A stretch of 64,000 nt of DNA from Klugiella xanthotipulae (GCF_006716695.1 NZ_VFPN01000003.1:372001-436000), one strand, 5' to 3'; positions 39,683 to 49,943 are shown, counted from the stretch's first letter. Numbers and translations: made by a program. Notes: generated from the sequence alone by a model not told the origin.

Positions 39683-40467
39683 CTCTCGTCTGAGAGATGC
39701 ACTGCACCGGCCTCGGGGCGTTTCGCGCTCACAAAGTCGCCGGACGATTGATGCCGGATACGGCGAATAACCCAGGGAACCAGGTACTCACGAGCCCAGC
39801 TAATATCTTCCCGACGGGCAGCCCGCCAGGTACGCGCCGGGTAGGGTTCCGGATCAAGCGGCTGAAGAACATTCTCAACATTGAGAGCATCAAGCACAAT
39901 CCGGGCTACCGTATGGTGCCCCAGTGAGTTGAGGTGAAGCCGATCGGCGGACCACATGCGGATATCCGGGAGAGAGTCACTTGCCCACTGGTCGGCGACG
40001 AGACAATCGTAACGATGCGCAATGGCACGAACATTCTCATTATAAATAGCAACTTTGCCGCGAATACTGCGGAAAACTGGGGAAAAACCCACATCAACAG
40101 CGGTAAAGAGCACGATCGTAGCGTTGTTCGAGCTGAGTCGTTTAACGGCACCCTCCAACTTGCGAGACACGGCGTCCGGATCGGAGCCGGGTCGGATCAC
40201 GTCGTTACCACCAGCTGAAATCGTAATCAGATCTGGCTGGAGGGCCAACGCAGGTTCAACCTGCTCGTCGATAACCTGCTGCACGAGTTTGCCACGCACG
40301 GCAAGGTTGGCATAGGCAAAATCGTCGGTCTTTTCACTCAAAACCTCGGCCACCCGGTCAGCCCACCCACGATTACCGCCGGGACTATTAGGCTCGGGGT
40401 CACCAATACCCTCGGTGAAAGAATCGCCCAGTGCAACGTAACGTGACCACGGATGCTGTTGCGTCAT
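39679..40467 (-). CDS. SGNH/GDSL-type hydrolase
   Basis: Esterase/lipase-like protein of 262 residues. Block I is ALGDSFTEG (serine about 16), block III SAGGNDV, block V DRLHLNSLGH with the catalytic Asp and His. No signal peptide is seen, so it is probably cytoplasmic. Substrate unknown. Confidence 0.88.
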   Translation of the reverse strand: MTQQHPWSRYVALGDSFTEGIGDPEPNSPGGNRGWADRVAEVLSEKTDDFAYANLAVRGKLVQQVIDEQVEPALALQPDLITISAGGNDVIRPGSDPDAVSRKLEGAVKRLSSNNATIVLFTAVDVGFSPVFRSIRGKVAIYNENVRAIAHRYDCLVADQWASDSLPDIRMWSADRLHLNSLGHHTVARIVLDALNVENVLQPLDPEPYPARTWRAARREDISWAREYLVPWVIRRIRHQSSGDFVSAKRPEAGAVHLSDES

Positions 40468-40553
40468 ATGTTCTCAAGAACCTTTCGTCTTCGCAGTGCA
40501 ATAGTAACCGAGGTGTGCCGTGGATGCGGTGAGGCCGGGTATCCTTGACGGTC

Positions 40554-42371
40554 GTGACTAGTCCTGAATACCCTGATCCCGGAGGCGAGCACGTTCCCGG
40601 CACCAGCGCGGCGGAACATCTCTCTCCGGCCTTTCCTGCGCGCGCACCCTGGGGAACTGCTGGCCGCCTTCGAGCCTGGCAAGAAGAGGCCCTGGCAACA
40701 TACTTTCGTACAGAACCACGCGATTTCCTCGCCGCAGCGACACCGGGTGCGGGCAAGACTACGTTTGCGCTCCGACTAGCTGCTGAACTCCGTGGCCGGG
40801 GAACCGTTGACCGCATCATTGTGGTAGCGCCTACAGAGCATCTGAAAAAGCAATGGGCAGATGCCGCTTCCCGGGCCGGGATTAGACTCAACCCGTATTT
40901 TCGCAACAGCGACATGACGATCCCGCGCCAGTACGATGGGGCCGCCCTCACTTACGCTCAGGTGGTCATGCGCCCGGGGCTCCACCGTCAACTCGTAGCC
41001 GAGAAAAACACGCTGGTTATCCTGGACGAGGTACACCACGGTGGCGACACGCTCAGCTGGGGGGAGGGCATCCGGGAAGCGTTTGAGCGGGCTACCCGCC
41101 GACTCTCGCTCACCGGAACGCCGTTTCGCTCGGACACCGCCCCAATTCCATTTGTAGAGTACGTGCCGGACCAGCACGGCATCCGAGTGTCCCAGACCGA
41201 CTACAACTACGGATACGGCCGCGCCCTGAACGACGGCATCGTTCGGCCCGTGATTTTCATGGTCTACGCGGGCCTGATGCGCTGGCAAACGACCACCGGT
41301 GACCAGATGGAGGCGCGGCTCGGTGAGGGCAATACCAAAGACATCACCTCTCAAGCCTGGCGCACGGCTCTCGACCCCAGCGGTGACTGGATCGCGGCCG
41401 TCCTCCGGGCGGCGAACAAACGCCTGAGCGAGGTACGGAATAGCATTCCGGATGCCGGTGGCCTCGTCATCGCCACCGATCACAGTACTGCCAAAGCGTA
41501 CGCCCTGATTCTGCGGCAACTCACGGGGGAGCCGGTCGCACTGATTCTTTCCGACGACACCCAGGCGAGTAAACGCATTGATGACTTCGCCGACGACACC
41601 TCGCGCTGGATGGTCGCTGTGCGCATGGTGTCTGAGGGTGTCGATGTGCCCCGGTTGGCCGTTGGCGTGTACGCGACCTCAGCAGCAACCCCGCTGTTCT
41701 TTGCCCAGGCGATCGGTCGGTTCGTTCGTTCACGCCGCCGCGGTGAGACGGCATCCGTCTTTATTCCCAACGTGCCCGGACTCATGGCTCTGGCAGCGGA
41801 GATGGAACGGGAGAGAGACCACGCCCTCGACCGGCAGACCTCAGAGGGGGAGGGGTGGAATGAGGAGGACGCCATGATAGCAGCCAACCAGGAGGAAAGA
41901 GCCTCCGACGAGCTCACCCGCGAGTTCTCCTTTCAGGCACTCGAATCCGAGGCTCACTTCGATCGTGCCGTCTTTGACGGCGGCGAATTTGGCGGCTACG
42001 CGGACATTGAGACTGAGGAGGAACTCGACTTCATTGGGCTGCCTGGAATTCTAGAGCCCGACCAGGTACGTGACCTACTCATCCAACGCCAATCGCGCCA
42101 AGCCAAGCGTTCCTCGCTGAAGCACGGCAAGATGGAACACCCCAGTGAAGTTGCAGAAACGCCCGAACCGCTGTACCGGACTCTCAGCGAGCAGCGAAAG
42201 CTACTCAACAGCTTGGTAGGGATGTATTCCAAGGTGTCCGGCGAGGCCCACGGGCTCATCCATGCCGAACTGCGGCGGGTGTGTGGCGGGCCTGCGGTGG
42301 CCCAGGCCAGCGTAACGCAGTTGCAGTCTCGGATCGGCGTTCTCCGCAAGCGCCTGGGGGCCTCACACTAG
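40554..42371 (+). CDS. DEAD/DEAH-box helicase (SF2)
   Basis: The 605-residue protein has Walker A TPGAGKTTFALRLA near residue 65, motif II ILDEVHHGGD, motif III LTGTPFRSD, and in the second RecA lobe RMVSEGVDVPRL and QAIGRFVRS. The C-terminal region is acidic and uncharacterised. It resembles actinobacterial stand-alone DEAD/DEAH proteins of unknown role. Start uncertain: GTG 40554 follows TATCCT by 8 bases; TTG 40545 is also in frame. Confidence 0.87.
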   Translation: MTSPEYPDPGGEHVPGTSAAEHLSPAFPARAPWGTAGRLRAWQEEALATYFRTEPRDFLAAATPGAGKTTFALRLAAELRGRGTVDRIIVVAPTEHLKKQWADAASRAGIRLNPYFRNSDMTIPRQYDGAALTYAQVVMRPGLHRQLVAEKNTLVILDEVHHGGDTLSWGEGIREAFERATRRLSLTGTPFRSDTAPIPFVEYVPDQHGIRVSQTDYNYGYGRALNDGIVRPVIFMVYAGLMRWQTTTGDQMEARLGEGNTKDITSQAWRTALDPSGDWIAAVLRAANKRLSEVRNSIPDAGGLVIATDHSTAKAYALILRQLTGEPVALILSDDTQASKRIDDFADDTSRWMVAVRMVSEGVDVPRLAVGVYATSAATPLFFAQAIGRFVRSRRRGETASVFIPNVPGLMALAAEMERERDHALDRQTSEGEGWNEEDAMIAANQEERASDELTREFSFQALESEAHFDRAVFDGGEFGGYADIETEEELDFIGLPGILEPDQVRDLLIQRQSRQAKRSSLKHGKMEHPSEVAETPEPLYRTLSEQRKLLNSLVGMYSKVSGEAHGLIHAELRRVCGGPAVAQASVTQLQSRIGVLRKRLGASH

Positions 42372-42396
42372 GGCGAAAAGCTCAGCAAACCTCTAC

Positions 42397-42402
42397 TACT
42401 CT
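42397..42402 (+). promoter_or_regulatory. -10 element of the GNAT acetyltransferase gene
   Basis: TACTCT, 6 bases before the GTG at 42409; leaderless layout. Confidence 0.4.
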
Positions 42403-42408
42403 GGTCGG

Positions 42409-42918
42409 GTGACTATGACGATTACCACCCTGACCGCTGAGATGGTGCCCGCTATTACCGCGATTAACAACGCCGCCTATCCTGCGGTACCCCTCAGCTC
42501 AGAGGGCGAGATTGCACACCTGGTAAACCTTTCTGAGCGGCCGTTGGCCGTGTGGGAAGAAGAGAGCGGGCGAGTCGTCGGCTTTGCCCTCGCCCTTGCA
42601 GAAGGACTCAACTACGAGAGCGAAAACTATCGCTGGTTCTCAGAGTACGCGGATCGCTTTATCTACCTAGACCGAATTGTCCTGGCTACCGAAGCCCAAA
42701 ACAAGGGGCTCGGAGCACAGCTATACGGACGAATCTTTGCATGGGCGACCGAACGCAACGCTCCGAGCGTGTTCTGCGAAGTCAACCTAGACCCACCCAA
42801 CCCCGGTTCGCTCGCTTTCCACCACAGGTTAGGCTTCACCTCTGTGGGGGAGCTCTCCACTAAAGCCGACACCGTACGGGTTTCTCTTCTTCAGCGCACG
42901 CTTGGATCCGCAAGCTGA
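42409..42918 (+). CDS. GNAT-family N-acetyltransferase
   Basis: The 169-residue protein has the acetyl-CoA-binding core FIYLDRIVLATEAQNKGLGAQLY (motif A, QNKGLG) and the C-terminal NPGSLAFHHRLGFTSVGEL typical of GNAT enzymes. The acceptor is unknown. The stop overlaps the next start (TGATG), suggesting an operon with the carboxypeptidase. Confidence 0.88.
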   Translation: MTMTITTLTAEMVPAITAINNAAYPAVPLSSEGEIAHLVNLSERPLAVWEEESGRVVGFALALAEGLNYESENYRWFSEYADRFIYLDRIVLATEAQNKGLGAQLYGRIFAWATERNAPSVFCEVNLDPPNPGSLAFHHRLGFTSVGELSTKADTVRVSLLQRTLGSAS

Positions 42919-44285
42919 TGACGTCTCGCGATGGGTCGGGCGAGATGACTGACTACACATTTGACGAACTGGTGCGCGATGCGGCCCAGCCAGAACCAGG
43001 CGATCAGCCCTCCTCTGGACAGAGCCACACGCGTCGGAAGCGACGCTGGGTAGCGCCTATCGTCACGATAGCAACGCTCACGGTACTGGCTGGTAGCTAC
43101 GTTGGTGCAGCAGCAGCGGCACCGCTTCCCGCTCCGCTCCTCACCCTCACGGCGAACACAACCGCTCTCACAGCGACCGCACCCACACTGGTACCCGTTT
43201 GGCCCACCACGGATTCCCCTGATTCCACGGGCGCGGTAAGCCTCATCGGGAACGACCTGGTTGTTAGCGCTGAGGGTGCGGATACGGCCCGACCCATGGC
43301 AAGCCTGTCGAAGGTGGTTACGGCCCTGGTTGTGCTCAAGCAGTACCCTCTAGCCGTGGGAGAGATGGGACCCACCATCACATTTACATCGGCAGACATG
43401 GCCTCCTATAACTCGCTGACGGCCCGAGGCGGCGTTGTTCTTCCTGTAGCGGTTGGGCAGTCCCTCACCCAGCGTGAACTGATGACGGGGATGATGTTGA
43501 ATTCGGCCAATAACTACGCTGAAACCCTCGCACGCTGGGCGTTTGGTTCACTTGACCAGTTTCTGGCTGCCGCATCCACGTGGCTCGCTGAACAGGAACT
43601 CAACAGCATTTCCATGGCTGACCCCCACGGAATGTCACCGCTCAATGTGGCCTCAGCCAACGACCTGGTGCGGTTGGGGAAGCTCTCGCTGGAAAACCCA
43701 TTCCTCTCCGCGACTGTGAGCATGTCCACCGCAACTATTCCCATCGGGGGAGAGCTGGCCAACACCAACGTCTTGCTCGGATCGGACGGCTTTCGAGGCA
43801 TTAAAACCGGCACCACGAGTGCGGCCGGCTACTGTGTAATGTTTGCACGCGACCTTACGTTTAACGGCGTGACAACGACATCCGTCGGTGTGATCTTGGG
43901 GGCCGATAGTCACTACCTACGCAATAGTTCAGCTGTTGACCTGGCACACAGCGTTGAACGTGCATTTTCCCAGCCAACGCTGGTATCGGAGGGGGATGAG
44001 TTTGGCCACCTCACAACGGCCTGGGGCGACAAAATCACCATAACTGCCGCCGATTCCCTCGGGGCTCTGCTCTGGAACGGTGCCACGGTCAGCGCTGAAG
44101 CCTCGCTCACCTCGTATACCGCAGTCCCGCCGAAGGGAGACGTAGTGGGCAAAGTACAGCTGAGGCCCGATCCCGTGACACAAGAATCGACGAACCTTGT
44201 AACAGCGGGAGATGTCACCGAGCCAGGTTTGGTGTGGCGACTAACTCACCCAGCAGAGCTCTGGACTGCTTTTACCGGGGGCTAG
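42918..44285 (+). CDS. D-alanyl-D-alanine carboxypeptidase-like penicillin-binding protein
   Basis: Low-molecular-mass PBP fold, trimming peptidoglycan stem peptides outside the membrane. The 455-residue product has a cytoplasmic basic stretch (HTRRKRRW), one TM at about 45-68 acting as signal anchor, then SxxK in ASLSKVVTAL (serine near 130), SxN in NSANNYAE and KTG in GIKTGTTSAAG. There is no second C-terminal membrane segment. It is coupled to the GNAT gene; a decayed IS begins 33 bases after the stop. Confidence 0.88.
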   Translation: MTSRDGSGEMTDYTFDELVRDAAQPEPGDQPSSGQSHTRRKRRWVAPIVTIATLTVLAGSYVGAAAAAPLPAPLLTLTANTTALTATAPTLVPVWPTTDSPDSTGAVSLIGNDLVVSAEGADTARPMASLSKVVTALVVLKQYPLAVGEMGPTITFTSADMASYNSLTARGGVVLPVAVGQSLTQRELMTGMMLNSANNYAETLARWAFGSLDQFLAAASTWLAEQELNSISMADPHGMSPLNVASANDLVRLGKLSLENPFLSATVSMSTATIPIGGELANTNVLLGSDGFRGIKTGTTSAAGYCVMFARDLTFNGVTTTSVGVILGADSHYLRNSSAVDLAHSVERAFSQPTLVSEGDEFGHLTTAWGDKITITAADSLGALLWNGATVSAEASLTSYTAVPPKGDVVGKVQLRPDPVTQESTNLVTAGDVTEPGLVWRLTHPAELWTAFTGG

Positions 44286-44318
44286 AGAATACACAGCCCA
44301 AGTGCGGCGTATCATCGG

Positions 44319-45514
44319 TGAGGTTCCTCCTGAAGCCTGGACACTGGCCAGGCGGGATCCGCGTGATTGCGATCCTGTCGGGGAGGATGTCCGTGACGGG
44401 CACGAAGCAGAGGAAGACGTATACGCTGAGTATCGTCATGAGGCGGCGCCGTCGTGGCTGTCTCCTGAGAGATCCGGGTCGGCGGGCAGCTGATGGGCCG
44501 GTGTGTGCATGCAAAGCGTGCGTGCACCGATCCTGGAGACGCGCCGCTCGGGCTGGGTGAGCGGGCCGAGTTGGATCGGTTGCGTCGCGAGGTTCAGGAG
44601 CTGCGAATGTACAACGAGTTCCTGGGAAAGCTGCGGCCTTCTTCGCGTTGAAGCAGAACCCGAGGAGGGGTTCGCGGTGATCGAGGCGGAGAAGGCGAAC
44701 AAGACAGTGATGACGCTCACTCGTATGTGTCAGTTACTGGGAGTGGATCGGTGCCGGTTCTATGAATGGCGTGCCCGGCAGGCCGCAGGCCCATCGCCCT
44801 GGGCGCAGCGTGCGGCTGAGTTGAGGGTTAGATCCAAGGGTTCCATGTCGTATCTGATGGCACTTACGGGGCACCGCAGATCCGCGCCGATCTGCAAGAA
44901 GCCGGTGTGACGATCTCACGCAAGATAGTCGCGAAACTCATGCAGATCGGCGGGATCACGGGGATCATTCCTCGCACGTGGCGTCCGGCGAGCACCGTTC
45001 ACGGCGGGGACTCGTTTCTTGTCGAGCGGCAGTTTGACCAGGGCGAGCGGGACCTCGCATGGTTCTCCGATATCACCTATCTGCGTACCGGTGGAGGAGG
45101 GGCCTATCTGCGCGTCGTGCGCGATGGTCACACTCGCCGGGTTCTCGGGTGCACTGTTGGTGACAGCTTGCATACCGATCTGGTCGAGGGTGCGCTGCGG
45201 CAGAGCGTCGCGCTCCGCGGACACCTGCCAAGGAAAGTCGTGTTCCACACGGACCGCGGTACCCAATACACCAGCGCCAGCTTGCCGACGCCGCGGCCGA
45301 GCTCGGGGCGCTGCGCTCGATGGGAAGAACCGGGGTGTGCTGGGGGAATCGTTCTGGTCTGTGTTCAAAACACGAGTACTACCACCGGTACGTTTTCGCC
45401 ACCATCGCCGACGCCACTCCGTAATCGGTTACATCAACCCGCTAGAGTACGAACGCTGCCAGCTCATGCTGGCAGCCTGACCAACCACCCGTCCGGACTT
45501 CGGGGTCAGCCTCA
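44319..45514 (+). mobile_element. Degenerate IS3-like element
   Basis: About 1196 bp bounded by imperfect inverted repeats: 18 of 25 positions match between 44318-44342 and the complement of 45491-45515, with TGAGG...CCTCA ends. Inside are an OrfA-like coiled coil (ELDRLRREVQELRMYNEFL near 44575-44630) and an OrfB with DDE motifs spread over different frames. No target duplication is obvious. It is unrelated in sequence to the 1307-bp IS. Confidence 0.75.
44679..45480 (+). pseudogene. IS3-like transposase OrfB, multiply frameshifted
   Basis: Reading across frames gives VIEAEKANKTVMTLTRMCQLLGV, then SRKIVAKLMQIGGITGI, WFSDITYL (first Asp), HTDRGTQYTSA (second Asp), and after a further frame change LGESFWSVFKTRV (Glu) and YINPLEYE. 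At least three frame changes are needed, so the gene is dead. Confidence 0.8.
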
Positions 45515-45535
45515 CGCCTCAGACGTAAATACAAA

Positions 45536-45575
45536 AGTTGGGGGTGTACAGCCCTCGGCTTGTACACCCCCAACT
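45536..45575 (-). terminator. Terminator of the ctaE-qcrCAB operon
   Basis: Perfect 15-bp inverted repeat (45536-45550 with 45561-45575) and a 10-base loop. It lies 17 bases past the qcrB stop; on the minus strand it is followed by TTTTGTATTT, giving a classical intrinsic terminator. Confidence 0.85.
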
Positions 45576-45592
45576 GTCTAAACTACTTACAC

Positions 45593-47206
45593 TCAGTGGT
45601 GCGACTCGGAGTCCAACTCAGATTGAGTAGCGGGGCTGACTCGATCCTCAAAGAACCACCGTGAAAGAACTCCACGGAAGCGTTGACCTCCGGTGATCTT
45701 GCCTTCATCGTTCGGGCGAACCATCAGCGGTTTGTACTCGTTATAGTTCACAAGAACCCATCGTTCATAATCAGTGACCTGCTTATGGACCTCGACATAT
45801 TCACCGCCTGGGAGCCGTACTATACGGCCAGACTCATAGCCATGCAATGCGATCGACTTGTCTTTCTTCTGCAGGCCCAGGCATATGCGCTTGGTAAGCG
45901 CATATGCAATAAACGGTCCAACGATCAGAGCAAATTGCAGAGAATGAATCACGCCCTCCATGGACATCTGGAAGTGAGTCGCGACGATGTCAGAACTCGC
46001 ACCTGCCCACATAGCCGCATAGAAGGTCACTCCCGCTGCGCCGATTGCAGTGCGGGTCGGCGCGTTGCGAGGACGATCAAGAATGTGGTGTTCACGTTTA
46101 TCACCGGTGACCCAGCCTTCGATGAACGGATAGAGAACAACCATTACAAGGAAGATTAGGATTACACCGATAGGAACAAGAATATTCCAAGACCAGGTGA
46201 ATCCGAACCATTCTGTTTCCCAACCCGGGGGGACTAACCGAAGAGCGCCATCAGCAAAACCGATGTACCAGTCAGGTTGAGTACCTGCAGAAACGGGGGA
46301 GGGGTCATAGGGCCCATAGTTCCAAACCGGGTTAATTGAGAACAGGGAAGCGATCAGAACGATTACACCAAAGACTACGAAGAAGAAACCGCCAGCTTTT
46401 GCCGCATACACCGGGAGGACAGGGAAGCCCACAACATTATTGTTTGTACGACCCGCTCCAGGGAATTGCGTGTGCTTGTGCACCACAACAAATACCAGGT
46501 GGAGAGCAATAAAAACGATGACAAGCGCAGGCAGTAGCATGATGTGCATTGAGTAAAGTCGCCCAACGATGTCATTGCCGGGGAACTCTCCACCAAACAA
46601 GAGGAAAGAGATCCAGGTACCGACGATCGGAATGCCCTTGATGATTCCATCAATAATTCGTAGGCCGTTACCCGAAAGTAGGTCGTCGGGGAGCGAGTAG
46701 CCCGTAAATCCTTCTGCCATAGCAAGGACAAACAGGACGAATCCGATGACCCAGTTGAGCTCTCGAGGCTTACGGAATGCGCCGGTGAAGAAAATCCGAA
46801 GCATATGCAAACCAATGGAGGCAACAAACAAAAGTGCAGCCCAGTGGTGAACCTGTCGCATGAGCAGGCCACCACGGATGTCGAATGAAATATCCAGTGT
46901 TGAGGCCATGGCTGCGGACATTTCGATGCCCTTCAGCGGTACGAACGAACCGCTGTACTCCACTTCAGTCATCGAGGCTTGAAAGAAAAGCGTCAGAAAT
47001 GTTCCCGAGAGAAGAATGACAACGAAACTATAAAGAGCGACTTCTCCAAGCAGAAAAGACCAGTGGTCGGGGAAGATTTTGCGACCAAACTCTTTGACAG
47101 CGACCGAGATCTTTGTACGGTCATCAAGGTAGTTCGCTGCAGCTCTCGTGAATCGAACTCCGTGCTCAGATTCTGTAACAGTTGGTGTTGCAGTTGCGTT
47201 ACTCAA
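45593..47206 (-). CDS. qcrB: Cytochrome bc complex cytochrome b subunit QcrB
   Basis: Quinol-oxidising membrane core of the actinobacterial bcc complex, feeding electrons to cytochrome aa3. The 537-residue protein has haem histidines in RQVHHWAALLF...GLHMLRIF and MHIMLLPAL...ALHLVFVVVHKHTQF, and the quinol-site variant QPDWY in place of PEWY. The start is TTG 47206, overlapping the qcrA stop (TTGA). The C-terminal extension is long and hydrophilic, as usual in actinobacteria. Confidence 0.96.
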   Translation of the reverse strand: MSNATATPTVTESEHGVRFTRAAANYLDDRTKISVAVKEFGRKIFPDHWSFLLGEVALYSFVVILLSGTFLTLFFQASMTEVEYSGSFVPLKGIEMSAAMASTLDISFDIRGGLLMRQVHHWAALLFVASIGLHMLRIFFTGAFRKPRELNWVIGFVLFVLAMAEGFTGYSLPDDLLSGNGLRIIDGIIKGIPIVGTWISFLLFGGEFPGNDIVGRLYSMHIMLLPALVIVFIALHLVFVVVHKHTQFPGAGRTNNNVVGFPVLPVYAAKAGGFFFVVFGVIVLIASLFSINPVWNYGPYDPSPVSAGTQPDWYIGFADGALRLVPPGWETEWFGFTWSWNILVPIGVILIFLVMVVLYPFIEGWVTGDKREHHILDRPRNAPTRTAIGAAGVTFYAAMWAGASSDIVATHFQMSMEGVIHSLQFALIVGPFIAYALTKRICLGLQKKDKSIALHGYESGRIVRLPGGEYVEVHKQVTDYERWVLVNYNEYKPLMVRPNDEGKITGGQRFRGVLSRWFFEDRVSPATQSELDSESHH

Positions 47207-48282
47207 GACACACGCTCCCAGAAGCTCGGCCCGACGGGCTCAGTAAAGTCACTCTGCGCGACAAGGTACCCTTCGCTGTCCACGGTGATAGGAAGCTGGG
47301 GGAGGGGGCGTTTGGCCGGTCCAAAGATTACCTCACAATGCTTAGTAACATCGAACTGTGACTGGTGACAAGGGCACAGGAGATGATGGGTCTGCTGTTC
47401 ATATAGAGCAACAGGGCAGCCAACGTGTGTACAAACTTTTGAGTAAGCCACAATGCCGTTGTACGACCAATCCTTGCGATCGGCATCCTCGATAAGATCC
47501 TCAGGCTTTAGGCGCATCAGAAGAACGATGGCTTTGGCCTTCTCGTCCAACTTGTGCTCCATGTCGTTGAGACCCTCGGGGATAACGTGAAAGACTGATC
47601 CCAGGGTCACGTCAGACGCTTTTATCGGCGTTCCGGAGGGATCGCGGGTCAACCTAACCCCCTTGTCCCACATCGTGTGCTTGAGGAGAGCTACGGGGTC
47701 CTGGTCTTGTGGGGCGAGCCCCCGAAGGAGGACAACACCGGGGAGGGGGAACGCAATAAGTGCTCCAATAAGGGTGTTACGAACGAGAGCGCGTCGCCCG
47801 AAGCCAGATTCCTCATTGGCTTGCTTGAAGATTTCTTGCGCTGCAAGGCGTGTTTCGTCGTCGCCACGAACGGGGTGACGCTCGTCAACGCCCTCTTTAT
47901 CAGACATGAGTGCCTTGCCCCAGTGAATGGCTGCGAGGCCAATTCCGAATAGAGACAGTGCCATGCCCACACCAATGAATAGCGTGCTGAGACGAATTGC
48001 TACATCATCACCCGACTCAATCGGGAAAGCTACATAGGCAGCGATTGCCCCGATGCTTCCAACGATCGAGATGTAGAACAGCGTATAGACGGTGCGCACT
48101 GCGCGCTTTTCCTTCTTGGGATCCGTGTCGGTGACCCGTGCCCGGTGCGGGGGATGCCCCGGATTGGCAAACGAGTCGGCCGGTATCACGGCTGTTCCTG
48201 CGGAGAGGCCGGTGTTGACATCTCCAGCAGAGGGTGCGGCGACAACGGCGTCGCTGCTGCCGTTCTTCGCGTCCTGTGCCAT
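47203..48282 (-). CDS. qcrA: Rieske iron-sulfur subunit QcrA
   Basis: The 359-residue subunit of the bcc complex has three hydrophobic segments in the N-terminal half (an actinobacterial feature) and the Rieske domain with CTHVGCP and CPCHQSQFD, which bind the [2Fe-2S] cluster. AAGGAG lies just before ATG 48282. It sits between qcrC and qcrB. Confidence 0.96.
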   Translation of the reverse strand: MAQDAKNGSSDAVVAAPSAGDVNTGLSAGTAVIPADSFANPGHPPHRARVTDTDPKKEKRAVRTVYTLFYISIVGSIGAIAAYVAFPIESGDDVAIRLSTLFIGVGMALSLFGIGLAAIHWGKALMSDKEGVDERHPVRGDDETRLAAQEIFKQANEESGFGRRALVRNTLIGALIAFPLPGVVLLRGLAPQDQDPVALLKHTMWDKGVRLTRDPSGTPIKASDVTLGSVFHVIPEGLNDMEHKLDEKAKAIVLLMRLKPEDLIEDADRKDWSYNGIVAYSKVCTHVGCPVALYEQQTHHLLCPCHQSQFDVTKHCEVIFGPAKRPLPQLPITVDSEGYLVAQSDFTEPVGPSFWERVS

Positions 48283-48334
48283 GTTTCTCCTTGAACCTTG
48301 ATATCTGTATAGTTGCGCTGCTCAGTCAGCCTGA

Positions 48335-49138
48335 TTAGTTAGATTTTGCGGTGACCCACACGGTAAGAGCGACAACAGCGCCCAGACCGATGATCCAGAT
48401 GAAGAGACCTTCAGCGACAGGGCCGAGGGATCCTAGTTTGAATCCGCCAACAGAAGTGGAATTTTCCAGGTACTTCAGGTAGCTGATGATGTCGCGCTTC
48501 TCGTCTGAAGAGATGTTTGCATTGTTGAACACGGGCATATTCTGGGGCCCAGTAGCCATTGCTTCATAGATGTGAACCGATGCGACACCAGAGAGCTTTG
48601 GTGCCCATTTTCCCTCGGTAAGGGCACCCCCTGCACCAGCAACGTTGTGGCACATTGCACAGTTAACACGGAACAGTTCTCCGCCATTAGCAACGTCACC
48701 ATCGCCATCCAAGTATTGCGCTTCGGGGATACCCGGCCCCGGCGCGAGCGATGCGACGTAGGCGGCTAGCTGGAGAGTTTGTTCTTCTGTGAACTGCTTG
48801 GGCTTGACCATTCCCTGTGGCCCCTGAAATGCCAGCGGCATCCGTCCGGTCCCCACCTGGAAGTGGGTTGAGGCGGCTCCTACTCCAATGAGCGAAGGCC
48901 CTTCATCCGTCCCATCTGCCTGTATGCCGTGACAGGTTGCACAGTTGGAGGCGAAGAGTTTCTGCCCCTCATCAATCGTGCTCTGTGCTTGCAAATCAAC
49001 CTCCGCGATTGCAGAGGAATTACTGAACCCTGCGTAAGCGGCACCTGTGACGATCAGGCCGATTGCGACGAGCGCAACCGTTGCCATCGGGTGACGACGG
49101 CCGGTCTTTTTTGTTTTTTTCTTGGTGCTACGAATCAT
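48335..49138 (-). CDS. qcrC: Dihaem cytochrome c subunit QcrC
   Basis: The 267-residue subunit of the bcc complex has an N-terminal TM anchor (about 18-38), two class I haem c sites CATCHG and CAMCHN, and a C-terminal TM (about 240-262). The two haems take the place of a soluble cytochrome c in shuttling electrons to the oxidase. The order ctaE-qcrC-qcrA-qcrB is the standard actinobacterial one. Confidence 0.96.
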   Translation of the reverse strand: MIRSTKKKTKKTGRRHPMATVALVAIGLIVTGAAYAGFSNSSAIAEVDLQAQSTIDEGQKLFASNCATCHGIQADGTDEGPSLIGVGAASTHFQVGTGRMPLAFQGPQGMVKPKQFTEEQTLQLAAYVASLAPGPGIPEAQYLDGDGDVANGGELFRVNCAMCHNVAGAGGALTEGKWAPKLSGVASVHIYEAMATGPQNMPVFNNANISSDEKRDIISYLKYLENSTSVGGFKLGSLGPVAEGLFIWIIGLGAVVALTVWVTAKSN

Positions 49139-49160
49139 GCTGTGACGTCGCTCCTGCTAC

Positions 49161-49790
49161 TTATTTGAGTACGTAAATGACGAAGAACAAGCCAATCCAG
49201 ACCACGTCAACGAAGTGCCAGTAGTAAGAGACAACGATTGCGCTTGTTGCTTCTTTGTGGCCAAACGTTTTCACGGCGAAGGCTCGTCCGATAACCAGAA
49301 GGAAAGCGACGAGTCCAGCTGTTACGTGAAGACCGTGGAACCCGGTCGTCAGGTAAAAAGCGGAACCGTACGCGTTCGAGGATAGTGTTACCCCCTCGGA
49401 TACGAGGGTGGCGTACTCCCAGACCTGACCGGAGACGAAGATTGCTCCGAGCGCATAGGTGAGGAAGAACCACTCAACCATTCCCCATTGGTTGGGCTTC
49501 CAGCCTGTGGAACGGTTTTGAAGTCGCTCGGCGGCAAAAACACCGAACTGGCAGGTTAACGAGGACGACACCAGAATGAGGGTGTTAATAAGCGCAAACG
49601 TGAAGTTGTGCTTACTCGTCTCGAAGTCCCACAGTTCGGGGGCCATTGAGCGGAGAGTGAAGTAAATTGCGAAGAGGCCCGCAAAGAACATAACTTCACT
49701 GCCGAGCCACACAATGGTTCCGACGGCAACAGTGTTGGGTCGGTTCAACGTGGGCGTAGTCGCCTTAGGAATGATTGAGGTCGCTGTCAC
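49161..49790 (-). CDS. ctaE: Cytochrome c oxidase subunit III
   Basis: Membrane subunit of the aa3 oxidase, 209 residues, with five hydrophobic segments and the family features [21 protein letters not shown] and [15 protein letters not shown]. The frame opens at ATG 49799, but GTG 49790 begins the conserved MTATS and lies 7 bases after a CATAAT -10, so it is preferred. Other oxidase subunits (ctaC, ctaD, ctaF) are not in the window. Confidence 0.95.
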   Translation of the reverse strand: MTATSIIPKATTPTLNRPNTVAVGTIVWLGSEVMFFAGLFAIYFTLRSMAPELWDFETSKHNFTFALINTLILVSSSLTCQFGVFAAERLQNRSTGWKPNQWGMVEWFFLTYALGAIFVSGQVWEYATLVSEGVTLSSNAYGSAFYLTTGFHGLHVTAGLVAFLLVIGRAFAVKTFGHKEATSAIVVSYYWHFVDVVWIGLFFVIYVLK

Positions 49791-49797
49791 ACAACCC

Positions 49798-49803
49798 ATT
49801 ATG
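49798..49803 (-). promoter_or_regulatory. -10 element of ctaE-qcrCAB
   Basis: CATAAT on the minus strand (5 of 6 to TATAAT), 7 bases before GTG 49790. The 156-base gap also holds the divergent trpD promoter. Confidence 0.4.
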
Positions 49804-49943
49804 GCTGATTCTCAGGAAGGTTTTTGCCACTTGAGGTAAAGGGGCTGGGCGTGTCAGAGTTAGGTAAGGCTAGGCTGGCCAGATTCTGGATCGTATTTAC
49901 GCGGTTTTTTCACGCGAATACGCGGGTGTTGGGTTTTCTACCC

